NCBI GenBank assembly: GCA_021772775.1
Contig: JAJFLH010000035.1
Location: 1-64,000, forward strand
Length of the DNA stretch: 64,000 nt
Reading direction: 5' to 3'
Source: Mariprofundus sp.
GTDB taxonomy: Bacteria; Pseudomonadota; Zetaproteobacteria; Mariprofundales; Mariprofundaceae
Shown: piece after piece, positions 50,101 through 58,735 of the stretch
Numbering within the stretch: position 1 is the first letter of the stretch
How the letters are laid out: the number at the start of each line of letters is the position of its first letter
Made by a program: the position numbers and the translations under genes
Notes under the pieces: model-generated
The model's input: only the letters and a program-made list of their open reading frames with translations
Told to the model about the DNA's origin: nothing
Database searches by the model: none

Positions 50101-51442
50101 TCGGGATAACAGCCTGTGTATCCCGATTGCACGCCTGCTTGGCTGAACCACCGGCCGAATCACCCTCCACAATGTAAATTTCAGTACCTTCAATACCATT
50201 GAAGCGACAATCCTGCAGTTTGCCCGGCAGTGGCGTGCGACCGGTATAAGTTTTACGTTCAACCTTCTTCTTTTTGCCACTCTCTAATGCAGCACGAGCT
50301 GAAGCGCGATCAATCACCAGCTTCACCCATGCATCGGAGAGTTCCACATCACGGTGCAATAGGAGGGAAGCGGCATCATGAATCACGCCGCCTACAAACT
50401 TGGTGGCTTCCCTTGAACCGAGTTTCTGTTTGGTCTGCCCTTCAAAGGAGATATCCTTAATGTAGACCGATAGCCCCATCTGGGAGTTGCCCATAATATC
50501 TGAAGGTGCGATGCGCGTATTTTTGGCCAAGGTTTTCTTCAGTTCAGGGCGTAGTTCCAGATACTCACGCACAGCTTTCAGCATGCCGTCGGCAAAACCC
50601 TTTTCATGGGTACCGCCCCTTGGTGTAGGCACAGTGTTCGCATAGGAGCGAACAAAAGTATCAACAGGTTCCTCGAATGAAGCAAAGAACCAGTGCACCT
50701 TTTCAATATCGCCAAGCGCTCCCGAGAATTCAAATAGAGGTGATTCAGCCATATTGGCTTCCATATATTCAGCCAATCCACGTTTGAAACAAAACTTTTC
50801 AGTCTCTAAGCCTGGAGCTTTAAATGTTACTTCAAGTCCGGGGATTAAGATGGCTTTATCCATAGCCTGCTGGCGAACCTGTTGAATGCGGAATTTAGAC
50901 TGTTTATAAACATCAGGGTCTGGAGAAAACCGGATCGATGTACCGCGAGTCCGAGGGCCGCAGTCACCAACCCTTTTCAGCTTTTCAACTACACGTCCTT
51001 TTTCAAGGCGCATGAACCATTCACCACCATCGCGCTTGACCGTTGCTTCCAGAAAAGTTGAGAGCGCATTGGTTACAGTAATACCAACACCGTGAAGACC
51101 ACCTGACACTTGATAGCTGTCATGATCAAATTTGCCGCCGGCTTTATCCTGAGTCAGTACCATTTCGACACCGCTCATACCGGATGCTTCATCGATCTCT
51201 ACAGGGATACCGCGGCCATTGTCGGAGATACAAATAACACTATCGGATTCAACTTCAACAATGATTTTGGAGCAGAAGCCGCCAATCGCTTCATCACCAC
51301 AGTTATCGAGCACTTCCTGCGCGATATGGTGGCAACCAATCTCTGAGCCAATATCAGTATACATCCGTGGCCGTAGCCGGATATGTTCAATACCGTCCAG
51401 ATTCTTTAGCGATTTAATTCCGTATTCTGACCCTGACCCCAT
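47174..51442 (-). CDS. parE-parC: Single-chain DNA topoisomerase IV (ParE-ParC fusion)
   Basis: 1422 residues in one uninterrupted frame. ParE half (about 1-645): GHKL ATPase with EVLDNCGDEAIG, SDNGRGIPV and GGLHGVGITV; transducer with the conserved QTK; TOPRIM with EIYIVEGDSAGGSAKQA and MTDADVDGLHIQNLL. Then a short linker of some 25 residues, and the ParC half (from about 668): VVGGRAIPDVRDGLKPVHRR, KYHPHGDSSVYDAMVRMSQP, and the catalytic tyrosine in AAMRYTEAKLT (about Y777). The C-terminal 250 residues form a reduced ParC-type propeller with no GyrA box. It should decatenate chromosomes as a homodimer, like eukaryotic topoisomerase II. Start ATG 51442 has AGGGAG 5 nt upstream; GTG 51448 is in frame. 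Normally two genes. Confidence 0.93.
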   Translation of the reverse strand: MGSGSEYGIKSLKNLDGIEHIRLRPRMYTDIGSEIGCHHIAQEVLDNCGDEAIGGFCSKIIVEVESDSVICISDNGRGIPVEIDEASGMSGVEMVLTQDKAGGKFDHDSYQVSGGLHGVGITVTNALSTFLEATVKRDGGEWFMRLEKGRVVEKLKRVGDCGPRTRGTSIRFSPDPDVYKQSKFRIQQVRQQAMDKAILIPGLEVTFKAPGLETEKFCFKRGLAEYMEANMAESPLFEFSGALGDIEKVHWFFASFEEPVDTFVRSYANTVPTPRGGTHEKGFADGMLKAVREYLELRPELKKTLAKNTRIAPSDIMGNSQMGLSVYIKDISFEGQTKQKLGSREATKFVGGVIHDAASLLLHRDVELSDAWVKLVIDRASARAALESGKKKKVERKTYTGRTPLPGKLQDCRFNGIEGTEIYIVEGDSAGGSAKQACNRDTQAVIPIKGKILNCEGIDPEDAIGSEAVADLVTAVGSGVGENCDPANRRYGKVIIMTDADVDGLHIQNLLGTFFYRLMKPLVDAGCVYIVQPPLYGATIGKQKHYAQDQDELDGLKAMALAEKKKITYTRYKGLGEMDPPELAETCMDAENRVLVKVLPQSDPRMDALMTKLMGSDADQRKNLLMGVEIEEAAYLEPANDPCDVTDDVKELDLFQKYDSGNNTIAPFESVFREMYRGYGLQVVGGRAIPDVRDGLKPVHRRILYAMEMLKLRSDGPTKKAARVVGDVIGKYHPHGDSSVYDAMVRMSQPWKMRYPYVYPQGNWGSIDGDSAAAMRYTEAKLTAIAEAMLSSDLKEGISEYQPNYDDEDIEPLLLPAPFPSVLMNGTTGNPGVGFKSEIPPHNLTELMGACIALADKRIRTGASESPLDFTTVRKHISAPDFPGGGIIANRHEDIEKMYATGRGKMLLRCKWHVEKLERGAWQIVITEIPYGIEKSPLLISMGQCISDPTLPERKRLPMLEDIRDESEGIDIRIILYPKSKGLDANDIMLHLFSVTNLQLTIEYATYALEDWLLAPNGDRYRLPRLFTLDQMIRSFLNNRERLVTARSTVRLAEIEKRLHILDGLLLAYPNIRDIVDIILDNDEPKPIIMEKYSLSDLQVVAILAIRLSQLRKLEEMKLQGEHDLLSAEAVELKQTIDDYAHRWKKIRKELMETRRAFGDERRTEVHPDAPRARIMSKEMLVAREPVTAVLSKAGWLKGMRGLHIDVESVKFREGDKILDHAAGHTTNRLVFIGRTGRAFNMLAADLPSGRGNGEPISKNFVFSINEAPTRLFMINPDSEYIIITTLAYAFRAKGEGMLTANKKGKAFINLPAGSKLFSIREVDKTHDAIAFITKDGCLAIVKKDEFPLLGKGKGVKAVAMKKGVKGLRDAAPVSSSDEIRVGTEKRSTAFDPAEQAETYIIDRGRPAHPLPMACVNGMLIV

Positions 51443-51915
51443 GAGCACTCCCTACCCTGATCTGACCGAACTACCGTGTTGCGTTGATACTCAAACTACA
51501 ATCCCATACCTTTTCATTCTATTGCTATCGCACATCATAATCGACTTGTGCCACCCGGCTCAAACATAATGCCAGCCCCACCATTTAGGGAGAACCAGCA
51601 CAGCTGTTTTCTGTATCAGCCCAGCTTGATTGGTTTTATGCAAAAATCCAGCACTCCTGCGACTCTCCTTAAAATAGTGGCTTATTGTACAGCACTCAAA
51701 CAGCATTTCATCATCGCGTTTTTGATCTGTTCCTATGATGGAATGAAGCAGACGGAATCGACACTGTGGGCTCAGACCATAACTCAAACTCACTGCAATA
51801 TAACAGCATCACCATGAATAGAACCTCTCGCTTCAGTTACACTAGCGAACAACTCTCTGCCCTGCTTGCATCTTGCTCATACTCTGACAATCGTTAAAAA
51901 ATAGCGCCCAGCAGC
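51443..51915. other. Intergenic region with no gene seen
   Basis: About 470 bases. Frames of up to 89 codons exist on both strands but have Cys/His/Pro-rich, low-quality translations and no RBS. It must hold the promoter of the topoisomerase gene. Confidence 0.4.
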
Positions 51916-52518
51916 TTAGTGTCTGCGTCTGATTTTGTCGTTGAAGGCGTCGGCGATATCGGTAGCAACAACCTTGGCTTCCTTAGGTTTACCGTAGTCT
52001 CCAGTGACTATGAAGATGATTTTACCACTATTGGTATCAATACCTTTCAAGGTGAACTCTTTTACGCCTGAATAAGAGGACTCTCCACCGGTCATTTCAC
52101 CCCACATGCTGCTTGAACTTGCCAGTTTTAAATTACCCTTAACGATAATCTGGAAGCCCTGCTTTCGGTACCCCTCCAGTGAATAGGCATCATTAAAATC
52201 GAAAGAGTCTGCAATTGCTCGGGCATCAAATCCCTGCTTGAGAAATTCGGTCATGATCATATCGGTATAGACATTATTGGAAATTGATCCATTACGCATA
52301 GAAGTGCCTGCGTCCAAGGTCACCCCTTGGTTATTGGCAATATTGGTAGAGACAGCAATGCGACTGTTGGAAAACTGGTTAATGTTATAGCCGTTGGTAA
52401 CACTGATTTCGATATCTTTCATACCGCTTCGTATGGCCTGACCGGCTAACTTTGTTGCAGTACTGCAACCTTGTAGCAGAAAAGTGCAAACACCGATTAT
52501 TATTACCCATTTTTTCAT
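51916..52518 (-). CDS. Lipoprotein, CsgG/DUF799-like fold possible
   Basis: 200 residues; signal MKKWVIIIGVCTFLLQGC with lipobox LLQGC (Cys 18). The mature part has strands and helices reminiscent of stress-related lipoproteins that compute a MAX-type name: NSRIAVSTNIANNQGVTLDA, TEFLKQGFDARAIAD and VKGNLKL, ending in GDYGKPKEAKVVATDIADAF. I cannot name the family with certainty. A strong RBS (GAGGAGGG) precedes the ATG. No adjacent partner on the same transcript is clear. Confidence 0.75.
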   Translation of the reverse strand: MKKWVIIIGVCTFLLQGCSTATKLAGQAIRSGMKDIEISVTNGYNINQFSNSRIAVSTNIANNQGVTLDAGTSMRNGSISNNVYTDMIMTEFLKQGFDARAIADSFDFNDAYSLEGYRKQGFQIIVKGNLKLASSSSMWGEMTGGESSYSGVKEFTLKGIDTNSGKIIFIVTGDYGKPKEAKVVATDIADAFNDKIRRRH

Positions 52519-52756
52519 AGGGTTGTTCCCTCCTCTGATACTCTCATGATTGCGTAAGCTCTATTATTAAGTTGCCAGTTCAAGCTTATTATTAAGCTGG
52601 TGCTGCGGAGTAACGGGGCTGGGCTTTTTTATTTAACCCTGGGCGGGAGCTATCTCGGTCTAGTTTTTCTTCTTTAATCAGATGAATCGACAGCAAAACT
52701 GAATCTATCGAAAACACCATCATTTAATAGAGTGCTAGCTTTCAATAGCTGTTGAT

Positions 52757-53467
52757 TCAGGCCCCTAAATGGCTCAAATGGCGTGCTTCTATCCACCCAG
52801 TCATCCCTGAATAAAAATGTTCACATCCCCGCCATAGAAATATTTCACCGTAAGCTGCTTTCGTGCATATCACTATTTCCCCCGAACCAATCAGAGCAAT
52901 AATAAACCCATCAAGGCTAGGGCTAGTCAGTAATCGAGTATCTAGATTTGCGATATAGCTGCTAATTACAGGTAGGTTGTTGATGGGGAGAGCCACGATA
53001 GCAGCAGGAGCGCCAGCACTAGGCTGATTGATGACATTGCTTGCATTGTTGCCATTAGAATCGCATCTAAAGCTAGAGGTCGAATCAGTTACACCATCTC
53101 CATTCTCATCGTTCGAAGTCGAAATTCGATTACCAGCAGTATCGTAAGTATGCGTGCGAATGATATCTATAATGCCATCGTCATTGTTATCGTATAAGAT
53201 AGTAAACGAGTTATTAACGGTATCGTAAACATATCTGTTTCGAGCATCAATAATCCCGTCAGCATTCCTATCGGCGGTATCCTCTATCCGAAGGCCATTC
53301 GTATCATAAGTTTCGCTATAAATGCCGGCTATAATACCACCTTCGACGCTTCTCCATATTTTATATAGTGAGGCTGTATCCGAGCTACTCGAGCCATGGT
53401 TGTCACTCCCGCAAGTCACTAACAGGTCGGCGACCGTGATGAATAGCAAGTTTATGACAATTTTCAT
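52757..53467 (-). CDS. Lipoprotein with Ca2+-binding DxNxDG loops and SH3-like end
   Basis: 236 residues. Lipobox-like LLVTCGSD near residue 20. Then three regularly spaced acidic loops, DRNADGIID, DNNDDGIID and DENGDGVTD, each in an RHS/YD-like unit (YDTNGLR, YDTAGNR), the pattern of calcium-binding repeats in cell-surface proteins. The end (EIFLWRGCEHFYSGMTGWIE) resembles a bacterial SH3 domain, which may bind peptidoglycan. Likely anchored on the outer membrane. No RBS is obvious. A second copy of the gene is not seen. Confidence 0.7.
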   Translation of the reverse strand: MKIVINLLFITVADLLVTCGSDNHGSSSSDTASLYKIWRSVEGGIIAGIYSETYDTNGLRIEDTADRNADGIIDARNRYVYDTVNNSFTILYDNNDDGIIDIIRTHTYDTAGNRISTSNDENGDGVTDSTSSFRCDSNGNNASNVINQPSAGAPAAIVALPINNLPVISSYIANLDTRLLTSPSLDGFIIALIGSGEIVICTKAAYGEIFLWRGCEHFYSGMTGWIEARHLSHLGA

Positions 53468-53876
53468 ATTAGCTCCCCATTACAATCTATTTTGTTTCAG
53501 GGGCAGCTCTTGCTTGAGGTATACATCAGTATCGCAAGCAACATTTTATTATGATTGTTTAACCATAAAAATTCTAGCCAAACGGCTTACTGCACTAGAA
53601 TGAACGCATTAACATGGCATTGCAAAATCTGGTACGGATTCATGCTTCCACTTAACGACAACAGCGAAACCTGACAGCGTTAATATGTATGATTCATCAA
53701 ACCTCATGATCCATATCTCCTATAACAACTTTGATGTTTCCCATCTTTTATCGCCTAAACGTTAATGATCAGACAGGACAACTATCCTGCTATTGAAGCG
53801 GAAGGCTTTTCTGTTACTAATCGATAAAGACAGGGATGTTGCCTAATACGACCATTATTAATATAATACTGTGCCA
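53468..53876. other. Intergenic region upstream of the PilZ gene
   Basis: About 400 bases without a gene. CTATCCTGCTATTG and an AT-rich run before 53870 may be promoter parts for the PilZ gene, but no convincing box pair is seen. Confidence 0.3.
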
Positions 53877-54308
53877 ATGAAAACTATAAACTCTGAACTC
53901 ATTGATCGCCTCACGTCGATTGCCTCCGAATTCCCCGAAGAAGCCCGTCAGCAACTGTTTGATCTTATTGCTAGCTGGCAAAATGAGACGCGTTCCGCGC
54001 CTCGCATCCCGATTACGGAGCCGTTGAGTCTTTCATCACGTCATGGCGAAGTTCACTATGGAGAAACCTCCGATATAAGTATGAGCGGAGTATTTATTGA
54101 GACCCCGGCCAGCTTCGAACTTGGGGAGTCCCTTGAGCTGATCATCACCTTCTTTTCAGAACCCGAACCCATACATTTTGGTGGAGAAGTAGTCAGGGTG
54201 ACAGATGATGGGATTGGCGTCAGGTTCGACCAACATAGCAGCACACAGTTTGCTAAACTTGAGTCCACGATTTCGCGGCATGCGCTCATTATGCGCAAGT
54301 CCAGTTAA
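53877..54308 (+). CDS. PilZ-domain protein (c-di-GMP receptor candidate)
   Basis: About 143 residues: a short helical N-terminus and a PilZ domain (about 42-130). The second conserved motif is clear as SDISMSGVFIETPAS (D/NxSxxG) and the barrel continues as HFGGEVVRVTDDGIGVRF. The first motif RxxxR is reduced to SAPRIPI, so the usual paired arginines are incomplete and c-di-GMP binding may be weak or lost. GTG 53871 or ATG 53877 could be the start; neither has a good RBS. The next gene (TerB-like) follows after 15 bases on the same strand. Confidence 0.8.
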   Translation: MKTINSELIDRLTSIASEFPEEARQQLFDLIASWQNETRSAPRIPITEPLSLSSRHGEVHYGETSDISMSGVFIETPASFELGESLELIITFFSEPEPIHFGGEVVRVTDDGIGVRFDQHSSTQFAKLESTISRHALIMRKSS

Positions 54309-54323
54309 CAGAGGGCTGTGATA

Positions 54324-54758
54324 ATGTTCGAAAGCCTGTTTAAGAAATTTGCAAAACCCACGGAGAAGCTGAGCTCACTCGAGATGCAGGACCTGATTTC
54401 AAGGTTTCTACTGCATATGGTATGGACGGATGGCAGAGCCGGGCAAAAGGAGCTTGATTTGGTCGTCAAGATTTTGACCCACGATTTCCACGTCGATCCA
54501 GATTTAGTGATTCGCGAAATCAATAACTTCAACCCATCAAAACAAGATATGGATGCCATTGCGGACGCTCTTCGAGAAAATCTTCCGGTGACCGAGCGAA
54601 TCCAGTTGTTAAGGGATATCTGGGCTATCGCGTTGACCCACGAAGGCAAACTGAACTACGAGGAGGAGATGTTTTATCTGGCAGCAGAACACCTAGACAT
54701 CCCCGCAAACCACTTTCTTGAACACTGCGTCAAGGTTATGCCCCGCAACCGACAATGA
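54324..54758 (+). CDS. TerB-like helical protein
   Basis: About 144 residues. The all-helical pattern LLHMVWTDGRAGQKELDLVV (acidic metal-binding turn DGRAGQKE) then LRDIWAIALTHEGKLNYEEE matches the tellurite-resistance TerB/DjlA family, linked to membrane and stress responses. ATG 54324 has GAGGG upstream. It follows the PilZ gene after 15 bases and is likely cotranscribed, so it may act in the same signalling path. Confidence 0.75.
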   Translation: MFESLFKKFAKPTEKLSSLEMQDLISRFLLHMVWTDGRAGQKELDLVVKILTHDFHVDPDLVIREINNFNPSKQDMDAIADALRENLPVTERIQLLRDIWAIALTHEGKLNYEEEMFYLAAEHLDIPANHFLEHCVKVMPRNRQ

Positions 54759-54807
54759 ACGCCAATGGGGCTGAGCGAGAGTCAGTCCTGACATTTAGAG
54801 CTCTAAT

Positions 54808-54829
54808 CGAATAACTCATGTCTGGCACC
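54808..54829. repeat. Short dispersed repeat, CATGYCTGRCACCGT type, copy 2
   Basis: AATAACTCATGTCTGGCACCGT, nearly identical to 2084-2105. It lies 44 bases before the second copy of the 104-bp repeat, beyond the end of the Argonaute operon. Confidence 0.4.
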
Positions 54830-54873
54830 GTTACAAACAGTCATAACCCAACAACCAAAGCCTGGCCCCGATA

Positions 54874-54977
54874 CTTACAGCTACCATTTCACCCCTAAAA
54901 AGGTGCTTTTAAGCCCTAAAAACAGGGTGTATTTCTGCATTAATAAAATGAATCAAAGCCTTAGCTTGGTCCGACCC
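54874..54977. repeat. 104-bp dispersed repeat, copy 2
   Basis: Begins CTTACAGCTACCATTTCACC and ends CCTTAGCTTGGTCCGACC; aligns with 26915-27018 over its whole length. It sits 45 bases beyond the last gene of the Argonaute operon, so it may mark the edge of the inserted segment. Confidence 0.8.
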
Positions 54978-55022
54978 ATTAAGTTACAGAATGAGCCTTA
55001 TGAGTACCGTCAGCAGTAGTAT

Positions 55023-55451
55023 TCATGCACGATTCAAGGCTAGGCGCCGCCTCCGTAATGCATAAATGTCAAGCCAGGCACCTATGTTCCATGGCTTGGC
55101 CCCACGAATGCCTCTTTCTCGTGGAAAGTGGGGCCCAGTTTGAATCATAGTAATTTCAGAATGAGGAAGTGAATCCCGCACAGTAACTGCCATCCCTGTT
55201 ACGAATGACGCGGCAAGACAAATTGGAAGCACCTCATAAAACGCGGAATCCTTCTGAGAAGATCTCGCTTGGTCAGTGGGTAAGTCAAATTCAATCGAAT
55301 ATGTATTTGCACATCTCCCTTGATTCACCCCATCCAGCACTTCATCAAAATGGGAGGCTTTACGAAAAATCCAAACTCCAGCTGGGGTGTTCAATTTAAA
55401 AATTTGTGGTGCATTTGGAGGCAAACAATTTACGAGCCAGAATCCTATCAT
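55023..55451 (-). CDS. Unknown 142-residue protein, last gene of the Argonaute operon
   Basis: The ATG at 55451 has a strong RBS (AAGGAG nine bases upstream) and lies 51 bases after the Argonaute stop, so it is very likely translated from the same message. The product (MIGFWLVNCLPPNAPQIFKL start) has no signal peptide and one mildly hydrophobic segment (VLPICLAASFVTGMAVTVRD). It ends in a basic tail (ALRRRRLALNRA). I recognise no family. The abrupt basic end next to a dispersed repeat could mean a truncated gene. A role as regulator or fifth component is inference. Confidence 0.6.
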   Translation of the reverse strand: MIGFWLVNCLPPNAPQIFKLNTPAGVWIFRKASHFDEVLDGVNQGRCANTYSIEFDLPTDQARSSQKDSAFYEVLPICLAASFVTGMAVTVRDSLPHSEITMIQTGPHFPRERGIRGAKPWNIGAWLDIYALRRRRLALNRA

Positions 55452-55502
55452 TTGATTGTTAATCTCCTTATTTAAATGATTGATGAAAGCAGATGGCTTT
55501 CT

Positions 55503-56930
55503 CTACATGAAAAACCGATAGTCATATATCTCGTTAACTATATCTGGGGCCTGCTTAACAACATCAGCGAATTTTTGAGAATATCCCAAAGTCACAGGCA
55601 TGGTTTTGTACAGAGTATTATTGTTCCAATCGACTTTTGTAAGAGAAAGAACACTCGAACAGCTATCATGCCATCCCCCATCCCCAGAAAATCTACGCAA
55701 CAAGATTGGGTCGGGCAGAGGTTTTAAAGCCGCTTCTTTAAAAACAGACTGCCATGACTTTTGGACATTTACCCCACTGACACTACCTTGTGTCCATAAG
55801 AGGCATTCATTTTCACTAATGGGTTGATAGAAGCCCCTGCCAACAGGATATCCAGCTGGCGCGGCTTTTTGCCCTTGATTCTTAGGAGAATCAATTTTCA
55901 ACCCATACCAACTTGTTCGGCGAACAACCTGAATAAGCTCAATCTCAGTTTCCCCTCCAAATGCATCATATGCACCTTGTATTTCCTCTTCTGTAAAATG
56001 GGATGTTTTGTGAATAAATATCTTCCGAGGAATTCGACCACCATGACTATTCTGATATAGATGAAGGCTTCTGGACAAAACAGACTGCATTTCCTGATAG
56101 CTTAGATACGGATTTCCTTTTCTATCAGTCGTGAATTCACGCGTATCGTATGCAACAAATTGAAACCCTGTTCCATCCGGGTCAAAAACCTGACTGCAAC
56201 ATGTGGTGTAGTCGTTATTACCTTCATGTTTTTTGATAGCGTAACTCAGTCCAATATAAGCCTCATCCTTGTCTAATTCTGCCAGTTTCCAGGGAACCCC
56301 TCCTGCTTTTGCATACAGTGCAACACTCATTCCCCACATTACATTAGCACGACAGGATCGTGTAAAAGCAATGTCATTCACTATTTGAACAGCCACGTTG
56401 GCAGGTGCAAGTTTAGCCTTTATTCGATTATGCAGGTTAAAATCTTCGTATTCAAAAACTTCTTGCCATTCCTTAGGAAGATACATCAACAAAACATCGA
56501 AAGAGTTTTTTTTTCTCATTAGTTGAGCTATTGATTGCAATATACCTTGTACAAGCCCTTCTCCATCTTTTCGCGCCACCAATGCCAAACAATTATCTGG
56601 TGCCGTGCACCTAAGTCCCTCTGAAGGTGCAATCAGAGGGATTCGAAAAACATTTTGAAACCCTGCATATTGAATATAGTAATTGAGCGCTTCTATAGGT
56701 GTTGCATTCCCATTCAATTCCGCCACAAGTTTATCAAGTCTTCCCATTTTCTCGGCAGGAGAAAAATAAGCAAGCCTCACCTGATTCAATATCCCTAGGT
56801 CAGTACTGTAAGGCCCATGATTAGTTAACCCTCTTAGAGGATGAACATCTGTGTTTCGCCCAGAAAACAACAATAATGGTTCAGGCAATATCGAATAGCC
56901 GGGAAGCACATTTGCTTTCTCATTCATCAT
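55503..56930 (-). CDS. Short prokaryotic Argonaute (MID-PIWI only)
   Basis: 475 residues, the normal length of a short pAgo lacking N and PAZ domains. The MID domain occupies roughly the first half. The PIWI half shows [20 protein letters not shown] (the H.Y/K...-type strand), [29 protein letters not shown] and the end [11 protein letters not shown]. The DEDX catalytic tetrad of slicing Argonautes is not evident, as expected: short pAgos use guide RNA to recognise target DNA but do not cut it. It partners the SIR2-APAZ gene, with which it overlaps by ATGA; GGAGG precedes the start. ATG 56927 is an alternative start. Function in the known system: sensing of invading plasmid or phage DNA. Confidence 0.9.
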   Translation of the reverse strand: MMNEKANVLPGYSILPEPLLLFSGRNTDVHPLRGLTNHGPYSTDLGILNQVRLAYFSPAEKMGRLDKLVAELNGNATPIEALNYYIQYAGFQNVFRIPLIAPSEGLRCTAPDNCLALVARKDGEGLVQGILQSIAQLMRKKNSFDVLLMYLPKEWQEVFEYEDFNLHNRIKAKLAPANVAVQIVNDIAFTRSCRANVMWGMSVALYAKAGGVPWKLAELDKDEAYIGLSYAIKKHEGNNDYTTCCSQVFDPDGTGFQFVAYDTREFTTDRKGNPYLSYQEMQSVLSRSLHLYQNSHGGRIPRKIFIHKTSHFTEEEIQGAYDAFGGETEIELIQVVRRTSWYGLKIDSPKNQGQKAAPAGYPVGRGFYQPISENECLLWTQGSVSGVNVQKSWQSVFKEAALKPLPDPILLRRFSGDGGWHDSCSSVLSLTKVDWNNNTLYKTMPVTLGYSQKFADVVKQAPDIVNEIYDYRFFM

Positions 56931-58708
56931 AATACTCCTCCACGACTGTAGGCTGTTCGAGTGTTGATTTTGAACAACGGTGCGTTTTCAGACCCTACGA
57001 AACATGAAATCTGAACGTCTTCATCAGCACCAATTGATCCAAAGAGAATTCGAATCCATGCATCAAGAAGTTGTGATGACTGGGGGTTGTATCGATACCT
57101 CTTTTTATTCCTTAAGAAATCAATTGCACTCACTCGGCTCCTTAAGGGCGTCACCCAAATGTCTGGGCGTATAAGAAGCCATACCTTGCCATCCCGTTCC
57201 TCCAACTTGAGGGACAGGGCTTCCGCCCAAATAGCATCCCTCACTCCAGATACTGATCCAGCTATATAGCCTGGCTTACCTCTAAAGCTCAGCGCATCTT
57301 TAAGAGGCTGCAAAACAGGACTACTCACTCTTTCGCGATCAACAACAGCATAATATGTTCGATTTTTTCGTCTTAGTTGGATTGGTTTCCCCTCACACAA
57401 TGATCGAGCCAGTGCGTGCTCAAAAAACGCATGAATAAAAGTTGATTCTGTAATGCTTTTTACAGGATTATCAAAAGTTTGAGGTTGAATAGATTCAACA
57501 TTCCCTTCCCCAAAGGCCTTGTATATCTCTGTTGCATCCCCCCAAAAAAGCAACTTATCCGTATAGGCAATAACTGCATTTGGTTTATGCTCAAATAAAT
57601 TATCATTAACCTCTTTGTAGGTAATAGAAGCTTTGTGTTCAGCAACATTATAATTCTTTGGAAGTTCAATTACAGGCAGAGCATTTGTTCTTAAAATCGG
57701 GAAACTTTTTCCGGCAATTGGCATTGGAATAGATACTAACGTTGTCTTGGTAGAGCAAACCTTCAAATCCAATTGCTTTGATTTATTTGTTGTTTGTCTC
57801 CATATTTTCGAAAGCATTATGTCAAACGTTCCAGTTTCAACAATATATGCCTTCACTCCTTTTTCTTGAGCCGCAGTAATTAGACCAACAACAGATTCAG
57901 CCACCTCAGAAATTCGAGGCACAGTCCAAAACAGTCCTTGTGGGAATGGGTTATTTTGCTCAAGTGCCTTGTAGAATATTCCCATTACATTTTTATCACG
58001 CCCACTATATCCGCTTACAACCAGCCCGTACCTGTTAGCGGCCGCAAGAAAACACTTTTGTATCTCTTGGTCATTTTCAATCAAATCTTTAGCAAGGTTC
58101 TTGATACTTATATAGCGGAAATCACCGTGTATTTTTGCATAAATGGGAAATTGTTCTGCATTCAAACCATTCAAAGCAGCATAGGAGCCTTCTAGGTGAA
58201 AAGGAGCCAAACTCTTTTCTGCAACATGTGAATAAGCCGTTTCAATTACCTCATCAAAGTTTGTCGTGAAAATTACTCTGGCTTGTCCCATATCGAGTAG
58301 AGCGGCTAATATTCTATGCCCAATATTCAATGATATTTTCTGTGATGATAATTGGCTTTGAATATACCTTTGCTGAGCGCCATAATCGGCTCCAAACAAC
58401 AGTTCAAAATAAAACGAATATTCCTCAGAGCTCCATAAAGCGGGGAAGCCTTTACTACCTAAATAAGACTGAATCTTATCTCTAATTGCCTGATTATTAA
58501 TATCATGAGATTGCAGGTCTTGGTTTTCTTCCCGGCAATAATATTTACGTTTCAAATCCCAGGTAATATCCGTGGCAGTGGGCATTCCAGCTGTTCGAGA
58601 TGTTCCCGCCCCGAGAAACCACATCAGTTGAGGGGAATTCGCAGAGAAATGTGTTAAAAATTCCACTTCTTTCAATAGAAGGTCTTGGAAGACAGAACAA
58701 TTACCCAT
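56927..58708 (-). CDS. SIR2-APAZ NADase effector of a short-Argonaute (SPARSA) system
   Basis: 593 residues. A SIR2 domain (about 20-290) has the nucleotide loop [13 protein letters not shown] (33-41), the catalytic Asn in TTNFDEV (N150) and His in KIHGDF (H194), all intact, so NAD+ hydrolysis is plausible. From about 310 on is the APAZ region ([18 protein letters not shown]..., [20 protein letters not shown]), which takes the place of the missing Argonaute lobes and holds the guide-target duplex. It ends in GGVL and overlaps the Argonaute start by four bases. TAGGAG lies before the ATG. In characterised pairs, target recognition triggers NAD+ depletion and cell death, protecting the population. 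Confidence 0.92.
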   Translation of the reverse strand: MGNCSVFQDLLLKEVEFLTHFSANSPQLMWFLGAGTSRTAGMPTATDITWDLKRKYYCREENQDLQSHDINNQAIRDKIQSYLGSKGFPALWSSEEYSFYFELLFGADYGAQQRYIQSQLSSQKISLNIGHRILAALLDMGQARVIFTTNFDEVIETAYSHVAEKSLAPFHLEGSYAALNGLNAEQFPIYAKIHGDFRYISIKNLAKDLIENDQEIQKCFLAAANRYGLVVSGYSGRDKNVMGIFYKALEQNNPFPQGLFWTVPRISEVAESVVGLITAAQEKGVKAYIVETGTFDIMLSKIWRQTTNKSKQLDLKVCSTKTTLVSIPMPIAGKSFPILRTNALPVIELPKNYNVAEHKASITYKEVNDNLFEHKPNAVIAYTDKLLFWGDATEIYKAFGEGNVESIQPQTFDNPVKSITESTFIHAFFEHALARSLCEGKPIQLRRKNRTYYAVVDRERVSSPVLQPLKDALSFRGKPGYIAGSVSGVRDAIWAEALSLKLEERDGKVWLLIRPDIWVTPLRSRVSAIDFLRNKKRYRYNPQSSQLLDAWIRILFGSIGADEDVQISCFVGSENAPLFKINTRTAYSRGGVL

Positions 58709-58735
58709 AATCTTCTCCTAATAACAATGAAGAGT

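Noticed and set aside
51548-51817. 89-codon plus and 77-codon minus frames in the gap upstream of the topoisomerase
   Set aside because: They overlap each other, have no RBS and read as low-quality sequence.
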